Origin: Shewanella sp. OPT22
GTDB taxonomy: Bacteria; Pseudomonadota; Gammaproteobacteria; Enterobacterales; Shewanellaceae
Direction: 5' to 3'
DNA: 64,000 nt
Assembly (NCBI RefSeq): GCF_004168585.1
Contig: NZ_PGVH01000029.1
Coordinates: 15,095-79,094 of the forward strand
Positions within the stretch are counted from its first letter, which is position 1. Every line of letters starts with the position of its first letter. Under the pieces are notes generated by a model. That model searched no databases. It saw only the letters and a program-made list of their open reading frames with translations, and was not told where the DNA came from. Both the position numbers and the translations under genes were made by a program. Positions 1 to 9,995 of this stretch are shown in pieces.

Positions 1-17
1 TTAAAACTAGAATCCCA

Positions 18-93
18 GGTCGTTTAGCTCAGCTGGGAGAGCACCTCCCTTACAAGGAGGGGGTCACTGGTTCGAGCCCAGTAACGACCACCA
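18..93 (+). tRNA. tRNA-Val (anticodon UAC)
   Basis: Complete 76-nt cloverleaf. The 7-bp acceptor stem GGTCGTT/AACGACC pairs fully, the anticodon stem CCTCC/GGAGG encloses loop CTTACAA (anticodon TAC), the T arm is present, and CCA is encoded at 91-93. A second copy lies 48 bp downstream and differs at the 6:67 pair. Upstream sequence is cut by the window edge, so more copies may precede it. Confidence 0.97.
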
Positions 94-141
94 TATCTCT
101 TCAATTGAAGATTAAGAAGTTCTAAACTTCTACATATCCCA

Positions 142-217
142 GGTCGCTTAGCTCAGCTGGGAGAGCACCTCCCTTACAAGGAGGGGGTCACTGGTTCGAG
201 CCCAGTAGCGACCACCA
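142..217 (+). tRNA. tRNA-Val (anticodon UAC), second copy
   Basis: Complete 76-nt tRNA with anticodon TAC and encoded CCA. It matches the first copy except for a compensated acceptor pair: C6-G67 here versus U6-A67 in the first copy. The short spacer suggests both are processed from one transcript. Confidence 0.97.
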
Positions 218-302
218 TATTTCCCCAATACATTTAAATCTTTAATAAAATTAAACATTTTCTCAATTTACAACTCCACCAAATGACATATAAATAAGAC
301 AT

Positions 303-332
303 TAAAAAACCTCGAGTTTTTATGCCGAGGTT
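303..332 (-). terminator. Rho-independent terminator of the first protease gene
   Basis: On the minus strand a 7-bp stem AACCTCG/CGAGGTT with an 11-nt loop is followed by TTTTTTAAT. It lies about 105 bp after the protease stop codon, between that gene and the opposing tRNA genes. Confidence 0.75.
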
Positions 333-438
333 AAGTTCGAATTTTATTTTAATAATGATTAAACTAAAAGCTCAGTTGTTCGTAACGCTTTATTCTAGTA
401 AATAAAAGCAAGTGCTCCACCAAACTAAGCTTACTAGA

Positions 439-3400
439 TTATAGCTTGTAGAGTCTTCGTCTAGATATCCTTAGTCCAGCAAGAATAAATATGCCAATAA
501 GCGTCACTGCTCCGCCACTACTTGATTTACTTGCTTTTTCTTGTTCAACGACAGCTACAGCTTCAGTAACACTGACTTGAACAGATACTGATTTCGTATT
601 GCCAATACTGTCCGTGGAGGTTAAAACTACATCGTAATTGCCTGAACTAGCGTAAGTATGTACAGGAGACAAATCCGAACTGGATGAGCCATCACCAAAA
701 TCCCAGCTATGAATCAAGTCACCTTTACCTCCAGAAGACGTATTCGAAAACTGCACTTGCAACTCAGTTGTACTTAAATCGAAACTTGGTACTATCTCTG
801 AAAACACTTCAACCGTCATTTCAACTGCTTCAGAGGCTTGATCATTTTCATCAGTAACAATAAGGGAAGCTTTATACTCTCCAGCTTCTGTATATAGATG
901 AACGGGTGATTTTTCTGTACTCGTTTCCCCATTACCAAAGTTCCATTGGTAAGTATAAGTACCTTTGCCTAAACTACTTTGATCTGTAAATGTAACTGAT
1001 AAAAATTTGATTTCAGAAGAAAACTGAGCAACTGGCTTTGCAAATACATCTATTTGAGCACTCTCAGTCGCTGACTTGCCCTGTATATCTGTCATTGTAA
1101 GTGTCAAAGTATACTGGCCTTGCTGAGCATATGAATGAGCACCTTCTTCAGCGTTCACAACTGTGTCATCACCTAAATCCCATGTTACTGAAGTAATCTC
1201 TCTAGAATGAGATACGATATTTGCACTGAAATTAATATCAAGCAGCGCAATGCTTCGATCAATACTAAACGTTATTTCAGCCACTTTTATGTCGATTGAT
1301 TTTTCTACAAGAAACTCTACACCTTCAGAATCAGTTACCGTTAATGAAACAGTAAAAGTTCCTGCATTTTGGTAGGTATGAGTTGGATTTTGAGTTTCTA
1401 CAGCATCTGACCCATCACCAAAATTCCATAGATAGGTGTATTCTCCACTACCTCCATTAACAGCCGAAGTGAAAGACACTATTTCAAAGTCTTTTGCATC
1501 TAGAATATCTGCCCACAAAGCAACATCGACATCATCAGCTTGTCTCAATAATCGAATACTTGCAGAACTATTATCTTCTTCTTGAGAAGTTACTTCCATT
1601 TCAAGCCCAAATCTTTGAAGCGTCAAACCGCTTTCTGGCTGTGTTGGTGAAGAATAGTCGAGACTATCATCAAACATTGATATCGCACTTAACTCCGTGT
1701 CAGCTCCATTAATTAAAGCAATTTGATCATATAAACTAAATGCAGCATCTCTGATTTGAAGTGAGGTTCCATAATCAGCAATCATTGTTTGATCAGCATC
1801 TATCACTCCAATGAAGCCTTCACCTGGATGGACAGAAACCTGGTTATTTGAAACACCAGTATTTTCTAGCCACATTAAAACACCTGGAGAATAATACTCA
1901 CCAGCCAGACTTGCATCTAAACCACTGAAGCTTCTTAGCTCAATTAAATAACGACTCGATGAGTAGGGCTTTGTATCTGTTATTCTCAAAAAACCCGAAA
2001 GTGAAGCATTGCTGGTAGTCTCAGCGCCATCAGAAAGTATCTCAACGCTATCAGCTTCAATTTTAATATCATCGATAGCCAATCCGTACTCATTTACAAA
2101 TTCATCTGTAATATATACGACACTCAAGGTTATCGATTGTCCTGCATAACTCGATAAGTCGAAATTCAAATCAACCCAGTTATCAGGTTGTTCAGCACCC
2201 GTGATGTTTGCTGAGTTTCCTGTAAGGATATTAATAGCGTCATGGTATTGGCCTGTGGCTTTCGTGTGATTTCCTGCAATTGCATCACCATTTACCAATA
2301 CTTGTGCATAATCGTAATCAAGTTCAATGTTCCAATGAGACTTCATTCTTAATTCAATTGATGAAGCATTAGGCAAAGTTACATCAAAAGATAAAGAATG
2401 ATTTTTATTGTGCCCTTCTCCTGAATAATACTGATAATCCCCAGTATATGGTGATGTAAATGTTCCAGGGAGCGGAATCGATATCTGATTTATTTCATCG
2501 TAATTTGTCGCAGTAGCCAGTGAATAAGTTTGGTTGTTGTTTGTTATGCTTGATAAAGGTACCTCTTGCTCACGTACCCAGTTTCCACCAAATTTATTTT
2601 GTAAAAAACTCTTAGCGTAAGGACTAAACCCCGTTGGTGAAGCACCAGCAATTTCACCAGACCAACTACCTCCTGACATCACTGACCAGCTTCCTACAGG
2701 AGAACCAGGGCCTTCATTGGTTGTGTCATATTCATCAGGTAAACCAATATCGTGACCAAATTCATGCGCACATACACCAGCCGCAGCAGTTATTGGCTGA
2801 ATAGTGTAATTGTTAATTTTCATGCTTGTGCCGGGAATGGTGTATTCACCTACGCTCCAACGATGAGACCATAATGCGTCTGTTCCTAAAACGCCACCGC
2901 CAGACTCTTCACCAATACTCGAGTGAAAAAGCATAATATGATCTATAACACCATCAGCTTCGTTAAAATCACCATCGTTATCATGATCGAGTGGATCTTC
3001 AATATCATAACTTTGTAATTCTTCTTCTGTCATTCCCTGAACAGCTAGAGTTACTGCTTCTTTCACTAGCTCTCTTGGTTTTGCACTATGACCACCGCTC
3101 TCATTATTACCATAATAAGCAGCATTTTCGCTCGCTGTAACCCACCCTTTTACTTCACCAGTAAAGTTATAAGTTTGACCAGATACGGTTTTAAAGTATT
3201 GGTAAGTTGATAACAAGTTCTCGCTATTTGGGCCTGTAAATCCTGTCTCAGAGAAGAGCAGATCTTGGTAATGTTCCCGTAGGTATTCAGCATAAAACAT
3301 ATCACTGTCACCGGCACTTAATCGATTATCGTCGAATGGTAAATCGGGAAAATCAACTAAAACACCTAATACCTTAACGGTAGTTTGATTCACAGACTCA

Positions 3401-3753
3401 TCAGAGGTCGAGTTAAGATAACGAGGGATTTCAGCTTGAAGTAAACGATTTTGTTTATTTTTTTGAATTCGCTTATTATTCGCATTGATTTCTTCAGAAG
3501 ATAAGTGGGCATGAGGTGTACTCTTTACATCACCAATAAACTCTTTTGCTGCAGCCTTTTTCTGTTCTTGAGTTGCTAATGGTGACAACTCTCCTCGTTT
3601 AATCATCCAATAGATAATTTGCTGCTCATTAACTAATGCTGCATCACTATCATATTTCATTGAAATACTGGTTTTAGCTATTAACTCATTAGCTAAAAAA
3701 CTGGAACACACCCCGAGTGAAACCACGACAACTTTTTTTAAAAATTTTTCCAT
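439..3753 (-). CDS. Secreted M6-family metalloprotease with four PKD domains and GlyGly-CTERM tail
   Basis: An immune-inhibitor-A-like zinc endopeptidase of 1104 aa. An N-terminal signal peptide is followed by a propeptide-like segment with the YW-x2-KRG element shared by its two neighbours. The catalytic domain carries HEFGH at 330-334, continuing GLPDEYD. Next comes a MAM/jelly-roll-like region rich in YYSGEGH and HWNIE motifs, then four PKD repeats (W-[ND]-[FL]-G-[DN] signatures), and a C-terminal SSGG, hydrophobic helix and RRR. That tail is the GlyGly-CTERM signal known to be processed by rhombosortase in type II secretion organisms. It is the largest of three tandem paralogues, and a terminator follows it. 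Expected role is extracellular protein degradation; the substrate is unknown. No rhombosortase or type II secretion gene lies in the window. Confidence 0.9.
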   Translation of the reverse strand: MEKFLKKVVVVSLGVCSSFLANELIAKTSISMKYDSDAALVNEQQIIYWMIKRGELSPLATQEQKKAAAKEFIGDVKSTPHAHLSSEEINANNKRIQKNKQNRLLQAEIPRYLNSTSDESVNQTTVKVLGVLVDFPDLPFDDNRLSAGDSDMFYAEYLREHYQDLLFSETGFTGPNSENLLSTYQYFKTVSGQTYNFTGEVKGWVTASENAAYYGNNESGGHSAKPRELVKEAVTLAVQGMTEEELQSYDIEDPLDHDNDGDFNEADGVIDHIMLFHSSIGEESGGGVLGTDALWSHRWSVGEYTIPGTSMKINNYTIQPITAAAGVCAHEFGHDIGLPDEYDTTNEGPGSPVGSWSVMSGGSWSGEIAGASPTGFSPYAKSFLQNKFGGNWVREQEVPLSSITNNNQTYSLATATNYDEINQISIPLPGTFTSPYTGDYQYYSGEGHNKNHSLSFDVTLPNASSIELRMKSHWNIELDYDYAQVLVNGDAIAGNHTKATGQYHDAINILTGNSANITGAEQPDNWVDLNFDLSSYAGQSITLSVVYITDEFVNEYGLAIDDIKIEADSVEILSDGAETTSNASLSGFLRITDTKPYSSSRYLIELRSFSGLDASLAGEYYSPGVLMWLENTGVSNNQVSVHPGEGFIGVIDADQTMIADYGTSLQIRDAAFSLYDQIALINGADTELSAISMFDDSLDYSSPTQPESGLTLQRFGLEMEVTSQEEDNSSASIRLLRQADDVDVALWADILDAKDFEIVSFTSAVNGGSGEYTYLWNFGDGSDAVETQNPTHTYQNAGTFTVSLTVTDSEGVEFLVEKSIDIKVAEITFSIDRSIALLDINFSANIVSHSREITSVTWDLGDDTVVNAEEGAHSYAQQGQYTLTLTMTDIQGKSATESAQIDVFAKPVAQFSSEIKFLSVTFTDQSSLGKGTYTYQWNFGNGETSTEKSPVHLYTEAGEYKASLIVTDENDQASEAVEMTVEVFSEIVPSFDLSTTELQVQFSNTSSGGKGDLIHSWDFGDGSSSSDLSPVHTYASSGNYDVVLTSTDSIGNTKSVSVQVSVTEAVAVVEQEKASKSSSGGAVTLIGIFILAGLRISRRRLYKL

Positions 3754-3933
3754 GTGATTATTCTTCTTTGTATGAAGTTAATATTTTACAGCTTTCATCT
3801 AAAGCCATTAAAAATAAAGCACAGCAACATTAATATTTATGCAACACATGTAATACTAAAGTTTAATGCTAGAGAGTTCAGAAAGGATGAAAGTTATCCA
3901 TGGGACAAAAAGCTAGTACTAGTTAATGTGAAA

Positions 3934-3968
3934 TGAGAGTAATCACAGTGGCTAAAAGCCACTTCTCA
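3934..3968. repeat. Inverted repeat in the gap between proteases 1 and 2
   Basis: AGTGGCT-AAA-AGCCACT (3947-3963) forms a 7-bp hairpin, flanked by TGAGA/TCTCA. It lies in the 424-bp gap 3754-4177, which must hold the promoter of the first protease and the 3' end of the second. It could terminate the second protease transcript, but there is no clear T-tract. I see no credible gene in this gap. Confidence 0.4.
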
Positions 3969-4084
3969 GATACCTTTTATCAAGACTGACTCAAATTAAG
4001 GATAATGAAACCAATAACGTCTTGGCAGTGAGTATATGATTTTAACGTTGACCTACAACAAGTTCATTGTGTTCAATTTTAGAT

Positions 4085-4123
4085 ATTTCAGCTCGTAATG
4101 GTTGATTCATTTCGAGCTGAAAT
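4085..4123. repeat. Perfect 11-bp inverted repeat downstream of protease 2
   Basis: Arms ATTTCAGCTCG (4085-4095) and CGAGCTGAAAT (4113-4123) are separated by 17 nt. It lies 55 bp past the stop codon of the second protease gene. The lack of a T-tract makes it a weak terminator; mRNA 3'-end stabilisation or an operator are alternatives. Confidence 0.45.
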
Positions 4124-4177
4124 ACCGAAATCGCATAAGTTGCTATGCTGAAAAAGTTTGTTTATTTCGAATTCAAA

Positions 4178-7021
4178 TTAACGACTCTTTCGTTTCATTC
4201 TCAGGCCAAGAAGCAGCATCAAACCATAGAAAGATAAACTACCACCTGAACTACCACTAGATTTATCATCCGTAGTATCTGGTGTCGGAACTGCCGCAGA
4301 GACAGTCACTGATCTTGCTATATTCTGAGTGTTACCATCTTCGTCAGTAACTTTTAACGAAACTTGATAAGTACCTGACTGCGAATAAGTGTAGTTAGGC
4401 GATTTAACAGTACTCGTTTTACCATCACCAAAATTCCACTCATACTGTAACTCTCCCTTACCGCCATTAGAGTTATTAGTAAAAGTCACAGCTAAATTAT
4501 TACTCGATTGAGAAAAGCCCGCAGTGATAGGTAAATATACTTCTACATTCGCACTGACCGATTTGGTTCTGTTTTCTGAATCCGTAATAGTCAACGAAAC
4601 TTCATAATTACCGGCCTCTTGATATGAGTGTGTAGGAGACGTTTCGGTTGATGTATTGCCATCACCAAAATTCCACTCTAACTGAAATTCACCACTTCCA
4701 CCGTTAACATTGCTCGTAAAATTAACAACATTGAACGCTACTTCAGAATTGAACGATGCTTGTATCTCGTTTGCGACTGGGGCAGTTGATGTACTTCGAT
4801 TGATTCGGATGGTTGCTGTACTGCTGTCTTGAGCCTGATCTACTACTTCAATGCTGATTCCCAGGTTTCTCAATACCATTCCACTTTCAGATTGAGATGG
4901 AGCAGAATAATCCTGACTATCATCGAACCTAGAATTATGTAGCAAATGGCTATCTAATCCGCCTAAGTACGAAGATTGACCATATAAGCTAAACGTAGCA
5001 TCACGAACTTGCGATGGTGACTTAAGATCGCTAATCAAATGTTGATCAGCATCAACCACACCAATTAAGCTTCGACCCGCATGTTCCGAAACATTGTTAT
5101 CGGCTTCATTGAAGTTTTCCAGCCATATCAACACGCCAGGTACGTAACTTTCGCTCTGAAGCCCTGCATCAAGACCTTGATAATTTCTTAATTGAACAAC
5201 ATAACGAGCTGCTTTGCCAGGCTTAGTATCACCGGTTCTAGCAAAACCACTCAGATTCACATTACCTAATTCTTCAGCATTATTAGCAAATACAGTCTCA
5301 CCTGCAGCTGTCACGAGTATTTCATCAGCCACGAAACCATAATCTCCAACAGCTTGGTCTGTTTCATAAGAAACGCTGATTGTGACATTACGTCCTGCAT
5401 ATGCATTTAGGTCAAACTCTAAATTAACCCAGTTATTCTCACCTTCCGATGAAGGAATATCTGCTGAATCACCGGTAACGATATTACGAGCATTATTAGT
5501 GATATTCGTCGCTTTAGTATGATTACCAGGAACGGCGACTCCATCAACTTTAATCTGCACAAAATCAAAATCAGTCTCGATATTCCAATGAGCCTTCATC
5601 TTAAGTAATAAATTACTTTCACTTGGTAAATCCACGTCAAAAGACATCGCATTATTAATTAAATGCCCTTCACCAGAGTAATATTGATACTCCCCAGCAT
5701 AAGGTGCTTTAAAACTGATCGCTTTCGGTGGTAACGGCAAGGAAATCTGATTGATTGCATCATTATTTACCGCACTACTAATTTGAAAGTCTCTAGGTGT
5801 ATTGGCAACAGAATCAAGCGCAATGACTTGTTCATTAACCCAGTTACCGCCAAACTTGTTTTGAAGATAACTACGTGCATAAGGACTAAAACCTGTCGGC
5901 TTTGCACCAGGAATAACACCGGCCCAGCTTCCCCCGGACATAATTGACCAAGAGCCAACCGGAGAGCCTTTTCCTTTACTGCTGGCAGTATCATATTCAT
6001 CTGGTAACCCAAGGTCATGACCAAATTCGTGAGCACAAACACCGGCAGCAGCATCAATAGGCTGAACAGTGTAACCAAACGCTTTCATTGATGTACCAGG
6101 AATAGAGTAGCCATTTGTACTCGTATCAACAAAAAAGCGATGTGACCAGATTGCATCATCTCCGATCACTCCACCACCTGCTTCCTCACCCACACTGGAG
6201 TGAAATAACATAATGTGGTCAATAATTCCGTCACTTTCGTTTAAGTTACCATCGCCATCAATGTCATATGGGTCTTCAATATCATAGCTTTGTAATTCAT
6301 CAGCACTCATATCTGCAACTGCAGCCGTTACTGCTTCTTTAACTAACTCCCCAACAGCTTTATCGCTATCATTTCGGTCTGGGTCATTCTCACCATAATA
6401 AGAAGCATTTTGACTTGCGGTGTACCAACCTTTAACGTCACCAGTGAAATTAAATGTTTCTCCCGAAGCTTGCTGGAAGTACTGATGAGCAGATAATAAA
6501 TTTTGTCCGCTCGGCCCTACAAAACCGGCCTCGGCAAAAAGTAGTCCACGATAATGCTCGGCTGTATAGTTATCGTAGTACATTGCAGTATCAGAGCTAG
6601 AAAGTCGGTTGTTATTATGAGGTAGATCAGGAAAATCGACTAACACCCCCAAAACCTTAACAGTGGTTTGCTTTGGAGCCGCTTCAGTAAGACTTAATGA
6701 ACGTGCAAATAACAGTTGTTTTTTAGGGGTAGGGGCATTTAATCGCTTCTGCTCTGCTTTCAAAGCAAGAGTAGGATAATTTTCCTTTGATTGAGATGAA
6801 GCTTTTGATAAATACGCTTCTAATGCAGCTTGTTTTTCTGCCTCAGAAGCATCTTTAGAAATAACACCACGTTTTTCTAACCAATATAAAATACGTTCTT
6901 GATTAACAACACCGGCATCTGCAAGACTTTGCTTAATAGGTTTAGCTACCACATTAAATCCTAATGCTAATAAACCTGCCCCACATACAATCGCTAATTT
7001 TGTCTTTTGTAATTTTTCCAT
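4178..7021 (-). CDS. Secreted M6-family metalloprotease with two PKD domains and GlyGly-CTERM tail
   Basis: A 947-aa paralogue of the first protease, with signal peptide, propeptide-like YW-x2-KRG segment and catalytic HEFGH at 331-335 followed by DLGLPDEYD. The MAM/jelly-roll-like domain with YYSGEGH and HWNIE is present. Two PKD repeats (both WNFGDG) follow, then SSGG, a hydrophobic helix and RMKRKSR. It shares a Cys two residues before the HExxH motif with the first protease; the third protease lacks it. It is separated from its neighbours by long AT-rich gaps, so it is probably transcribed alone. Expected to be exported by type II secretion after cleavage of the tail. Confidence 0.9.
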   Translation of the reverse strand: MEKLQKTKLAIVCGAGLLALGFNVVAKPIKQSLADAGVVNQERILYWLEKRGVISKDASEAEKQAALEAYLSKASSQSKENYPTLALKAEQKRLNAPTPKKQLLFARSLSLTEAAPKQTTVKVLGVLVDFPDLPHNNNRLSSSDTAMYYDNYTAEHYRGLLFAEAGFVGPSGQNLLSAHQYFQQASGETFNFTGDVKGWYTASQNASYYGENDPDRNDSDKAVGELVKEAVTAAVADMSADELQSYDIEDPYDIDGDGNLNESDGIIDHIMLFHSSVGEEAGGGVIGDDAIWSHRFFVDTSTNGYSIPGTSMKAFGYTVQPIDAAAGVCAHEFGHDLGLPDEYDTASSKGKGSPVGSWSIMSGGSWAGVIPGAKPTGFSPYARSYLQNKFGGNWVNEQVIALDSVANTPRDFQISSAVNNDAINQISLPLPPKAISFKAPYAGEYQYYSGEGHLINNAMSFDVDLPSESNLLLKMKAHWNIETDFDFVQIKVDGVAVPGNHTKATNITNNARNIVTGDSADIPSSEGENNWVNLEFDLNAYAGRNVTISVSYETDQAVGDYGFVADEILVTAAGETVFANNAEELGNVNLSGFARTGDTKPGKAARYVVQLRNYQGLDAGLQSESYVPGVLIWLENFNEADNNVSEHAGRSLIGVVDADQHLISDLKSPSQVRDATFSLYGQSSYLGGLDSHLLHNSRFDDSQDYSAPSQSESGMVLRNLGISIEVVDQAQDSSTATIRINRSTSTAPVANEIQASFNSEVAFNVVNFTSNVNGGSGEFQLEWNFGDGNTSTETSPTHSYQEAGNYEVSLTITDSENRTKSVSANVEVYLPITAGFSQSSNNLAVTFTNNSNGGKGELQYEWNFGDGKTSTVKSPNYTYSQSGTYQVSLKVTDEDGNTQNIARSVTVSAAVPTPDTTDDKSSGSSGGSLSFYGLMLLLGLRMKRKSR

Positions 7022-7289
7022 AGATAAACCTTCGGTACTTCAAATAACCATAATTCGGCTATTTACCAGTGATAAATGTTAATTTTATTTACAATAAAAG
7101 ATCTTTATGTAAAAAAAAGATTGTACCACAGTAAAAAAATCTCAAATAAGTGTAAATAGGTTATTTGCTATGGAATGGATAAAACCAAATTCCGTTGTTT
7201 ATTTTCAAAAAGTTAACAACTTATAATTTGTTTGCATAAGAATTTAAACTTTATGCATTGAATATATTAATTAGATGAAATTAATGAAA

Positions 7290-7337
7290 AAAACTCAAAA
7301 CCGATTTAATTTAAATTAAATATCGATTTTGAGTTTT
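7290..7337 (-). terminator. Long AT-rich terminator after protease 3
   Basis: Arms AAAACTCAAAACCGAT (7290-7305) and ATCGATTTTGAGTTTT (7322-7337) are complementary apart from one position that becomes G-U in the minus-strand RNA. The loop is itself self-complementary AT sequence. Seven T residues follow on the minus strand, 25 bp past the protease stop. The rest of the 341-bp gap 7022-7362 is AT-rich with no gene seen; it should hold the promoter of the second protease. Confidence 0.75.
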
Positions 7338-7362
7338 AATAATGAGGAAATTAGATTTATTA

Positions 7363-9456
7363 CTATTTTACTAAAACTCTTTTCCTCATAATTAACATGA
7401 ATAATAAGTAAAAAATATTAACTGCGCCTCCTGAACTACTACTCGACTTCACATCATTTTCAGAATCTGGCTGACTCGGGTTAGAGCTTACTGTTACTGT
7501 TCTTGAAACATTTATGGAGTCATTATTTGAATCCGTAATAGTGACAGAGACAGTATAACTTCCATCAGAAGTGTAAACATGAGTCGGAGATACTTCAGAA
7601 CTTGTATTTCCGTCCCCGAAGTCCCACTGGTAACTATAACCTCCACTCCCTCCGGATACATTTGCAGTAAACGCAATTGCCCCATCGGTCTGAGGCACGG
7701 AGCTGATAGAAGCTCTATACCCATCTTCGTTTGTCACGCCCTCACGAATGATCCTTAAACGTGCAGTTGAATTATCAGTAGCTTGCTCAACAACGCTAAT
7801 ATTTAATCCATGGTTTACGAGTGATATTCCTGCCTGCGGCTTCGAACTGGCAGAGTAACTTTCACTGTCTCGAAAATTCGACTTATGACTTAAATGTTGA
7901 TCTCTTATATACGACGATTGATCGTACAAGCTAAAAGCTGCATCTCTCACTTGAACGCGAGTTTTATCATTGCCAATAAGGTTTTGATCCGCATCAATCA
8001 CACCAATCATAGGTTTACCTGGGCGATCTTGTACTCGATTATTTGTCTGATTAGTATCTTGCTGCCAAATAAGCACTCCAGGTTCATACTTACGTGTGGA
8101 TAGCCCGACATCAATCCCCGTTTTACTGCGTAGCTGAATCAAATACTTTCTCGGCTTTGACTCTCCGTTGACTAATGGCAGAGTAATTGAAAGCTGGTTA
8201 ACTTCACTCGTGTTCACCGCTTCATTTAACACAAAATCCATTGCCGTTTCAGAGAGTGATGAAAAATCAATTTCTTGCTCTCTAACCCAATTACCTTGAA
8301 ATTTTTCTTGCAGCTTATTTCTGGCAAGTGGACTGAAACCAGTTGGGGCGGTTCCTTGAGGATTCCCAGTCCACGTTCCCTGCCCCATTAAAGACCAGTA
8401 CCCGATAGGCGCACCTACGATACTTGTAGAACCGCTCGTATCATACTCATCAACCAATCCGAGCTCGTGCCCAAATTCATGAGCAGCTAAACCAACAGTG
8501 GCGTCAATGGATTGAATCGTATAGTTATACACCTTCTTTGATGTGCCAGGTAAAGGTTTGCCTCGACTCGAACCTTGGACAACAAAACGGTGTGACCAAA
8601 TCGCATTTACACCTAAATCGCCACCACCGGCTTCTTGCCCGATACTGGAATGATAAATCATCGTATGGTCAATAATGCCATCAGGCTCAGAATAGTTACC
8701 GTCTCGATCAATATCATAAGGATCTTCACGATCATATTCAGCTAACTCTGATGCAGACATCGCTGCAGCCGCCTGTGATGCCGCTTCAAAGACTAAATCC
8801 GGTACTCTTGAATCATTAGAGCTTCCATTTGGTGCACCATAGTAAGCCGCATCATTCTCTGCGCGAAACCAACCTTTCACCGTTCCAGTGAATTTAAACG
8901 TGCCACCTGATGCCATATTATAGTGCTGATAAACTGATCTCAGCGTTTGCCCGCTTGGGCCTCTATAACCTGTTTTTGAAAACATCATGCTCGTATAATG
9001 GCTTGCAGGATAACTGCTGTAATACATTTGTGTATCATTGCGCCCAATTTGGCCACCATCGTATCTGTAATCCGGGAAATCAATTAATATGGCTAGGACT
9101 TTTACTGTTGTTACTTGTGAGGTGCTTGCATTTGAAGCTCCAACGCCAGACGTATTTTGAACACTTTTATTGATACCACGCTTATGTTTATATGGCTCAG
9201 GAAGATCATCGATAATTTTATTACTCTTGAGGGCGTTTTCTTCATTAAGATATCGTCTTATCGCAGCATCTCTGTCTTCTACAGAGGCTTCTTGGGACAG
9301 TGAACCCCGCTTTTTTAACCAATACTGAATTCTTTCTTCATCGATCAAGGCCATATCTGAAGGCGTTGGTTGTAGTTCAGCTGCGGTTATCACACAACTG
9401 AAGATAGACGAAAAAAAAAGAGCCGAATACTTCTGCCTTACTACTCTGCTAGACAT
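7363..9456 (-). CDS. Secreted M6-family metalloprotease with one PKD domain and GlyGly-CTERM tail
   Basis: The shortest paralogue, 697 aa. It has the signal peptide, YW-x2-KRG propeptide element, HEFGH at 326-330 followed by ELGLVDEYD, a conserved post-catalytic segment, one PKD repeat (WDFGDG) and the tail SSSSGG, hydrophobic helix and RKR. Compared with the other two it lacks the MAM/jelly-roll-like insert and three or one PKD repeats, and has Ala in place of the Cys before the HExxH motif. This suggests a different substrate range or an older, simpler architecture. A terminator follows directly. Confidence 0.9.
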   Translation of the reverse strand: MSSRVVRQKYSALFFSSIFSCVITAAELQPTPSDMALIDEERIQYWLKKRGSLSQEASVEDRDAAIRRYLNEENALKSNKIIDDLPEPYKHKRGINKSVQNTSGVGASNASTSQVTTVKVLAILIDFPDYRYDGGQIGRNDTQMYYSSYPASHYTSMMFSKTGYRGPSGQTLRSVYQHYNMASGGTFKFTGTVKGWFRAENDAAYYGAPNGSSNDSRVPDLVFEAASQAAAAMSASELAEYDREDPYDIDRDGNYSEPDGIIDHTMIYHSSIGQEAGGGDLGVNAIWSHRFVVQGSSRGKPLPGTSKKVYNYTIQSIDATVGLAAHEFGHELGLVDEYDTSGSTSIVGAPIGYWSLMGQGTWTGNPQGTAPTGFSPLARNKLQEKFQGNWVREQEIDFSSLSETAMDFVLNEAVNTSEVNQLSITLPLVNGESKPRKYLIQLRSKTGIDVGLSTRKYEPGVLIWQQDTNQTNNRVQDRPGKPMIGVIDADQNLIGNDKTRVQVRDAAFSLYDQSSYIRDQHLSHKSNFRDSESYSASSKPQAGISLVNHGLNISVVEQATDNSTARLRIIREGVTNEDGYRASISSVPQTDGAIAFTANVSGGSGGYSYQWDFGDGNTSSEVSPTHVYTSDGSYTVSVTITDSNNDSINVSRTVTVSSNPSQPDSENDVKSSSSSGGAVNIFYLLFMLIMRKRVLVK

Positions 9457-9950
9457 AACTCATTCATCCTTGAATTACTTGTAAATCCATTTAGCAAATC
9501 AAATCGAGTGATAAGGTGAATGACAAAATTAGCCCTATACCTTTTACCAACACTCGACATCAGTTTCTATGTCATCAAAGGACCACCTGAGCTCATAATT
9601 TCATCGGTACAAGGCACCATAAATGTAGTACCGACTTTACTTCTAAATTTTGAGGTTTTGGTCTTTTGAGTGGCAGTTCTTGACTTTTATGAAGCAGTAA
9701 ATGAAATGAGCATGCATGGCATATATCCGTATTAAATTCGAAAACAGCCTTTAATGAATCAATCAGCTGAATACCATTACTAAATTGATGATAATCAGCT
9801 TTTAAATGAGTTCATCTACACATCCACCATTACGTTTTGGCTCGCAGAAAATCAGAACTACTGATGTTTAAATATAGACCAATAAATAGACTATGGTATT
9901 AGTAGAGAGGAATTAACAATTTCTTGATATTGGTGGGCAAATTAAAGACA
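9457..9950. other. Gene-free region between protease 3 and the RND operon
   Basis: About 490 bp with no supported gene on either strand. It should contain the promoter of the third protease (leftward). The only structure I see is a 7-bp inverted repeat TCGGTAC/GTACCGA at 9604-9610 and 9628-9634. Confidence 0.5.
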
Positions 9951-9975
9951 CAAAAAAAGGAGGCCGAAGCCTCCT
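9951..9975 (-). terminator. Rho-independent terminator of the RND operon
   Basis: On the minus strand, AGGAGGC-TTCG-GCCTCCT is a 7-bp GC-rich stem with a stable TTCG tetraloop, followed by seven T residues. It lies 20 bp after the stop codon of the pump gene. Confidence 0.93.
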
Positions 9976-9995
9976 ATATTCGATGAAAGTTTAAA

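Noticed and set aside
3754-3936. 60-aa plus-strand frame in the gap between proteases 1 and 2
   Set aside because: No ribosome site, no recognisable protein character, and it lies in the promoter region of the opposing gene.
3754-9950. A secretion or mobile island around the proteases
   Set aside because: No integrase or direct repeats flank the genes, and base composition looks like the rest of the window.
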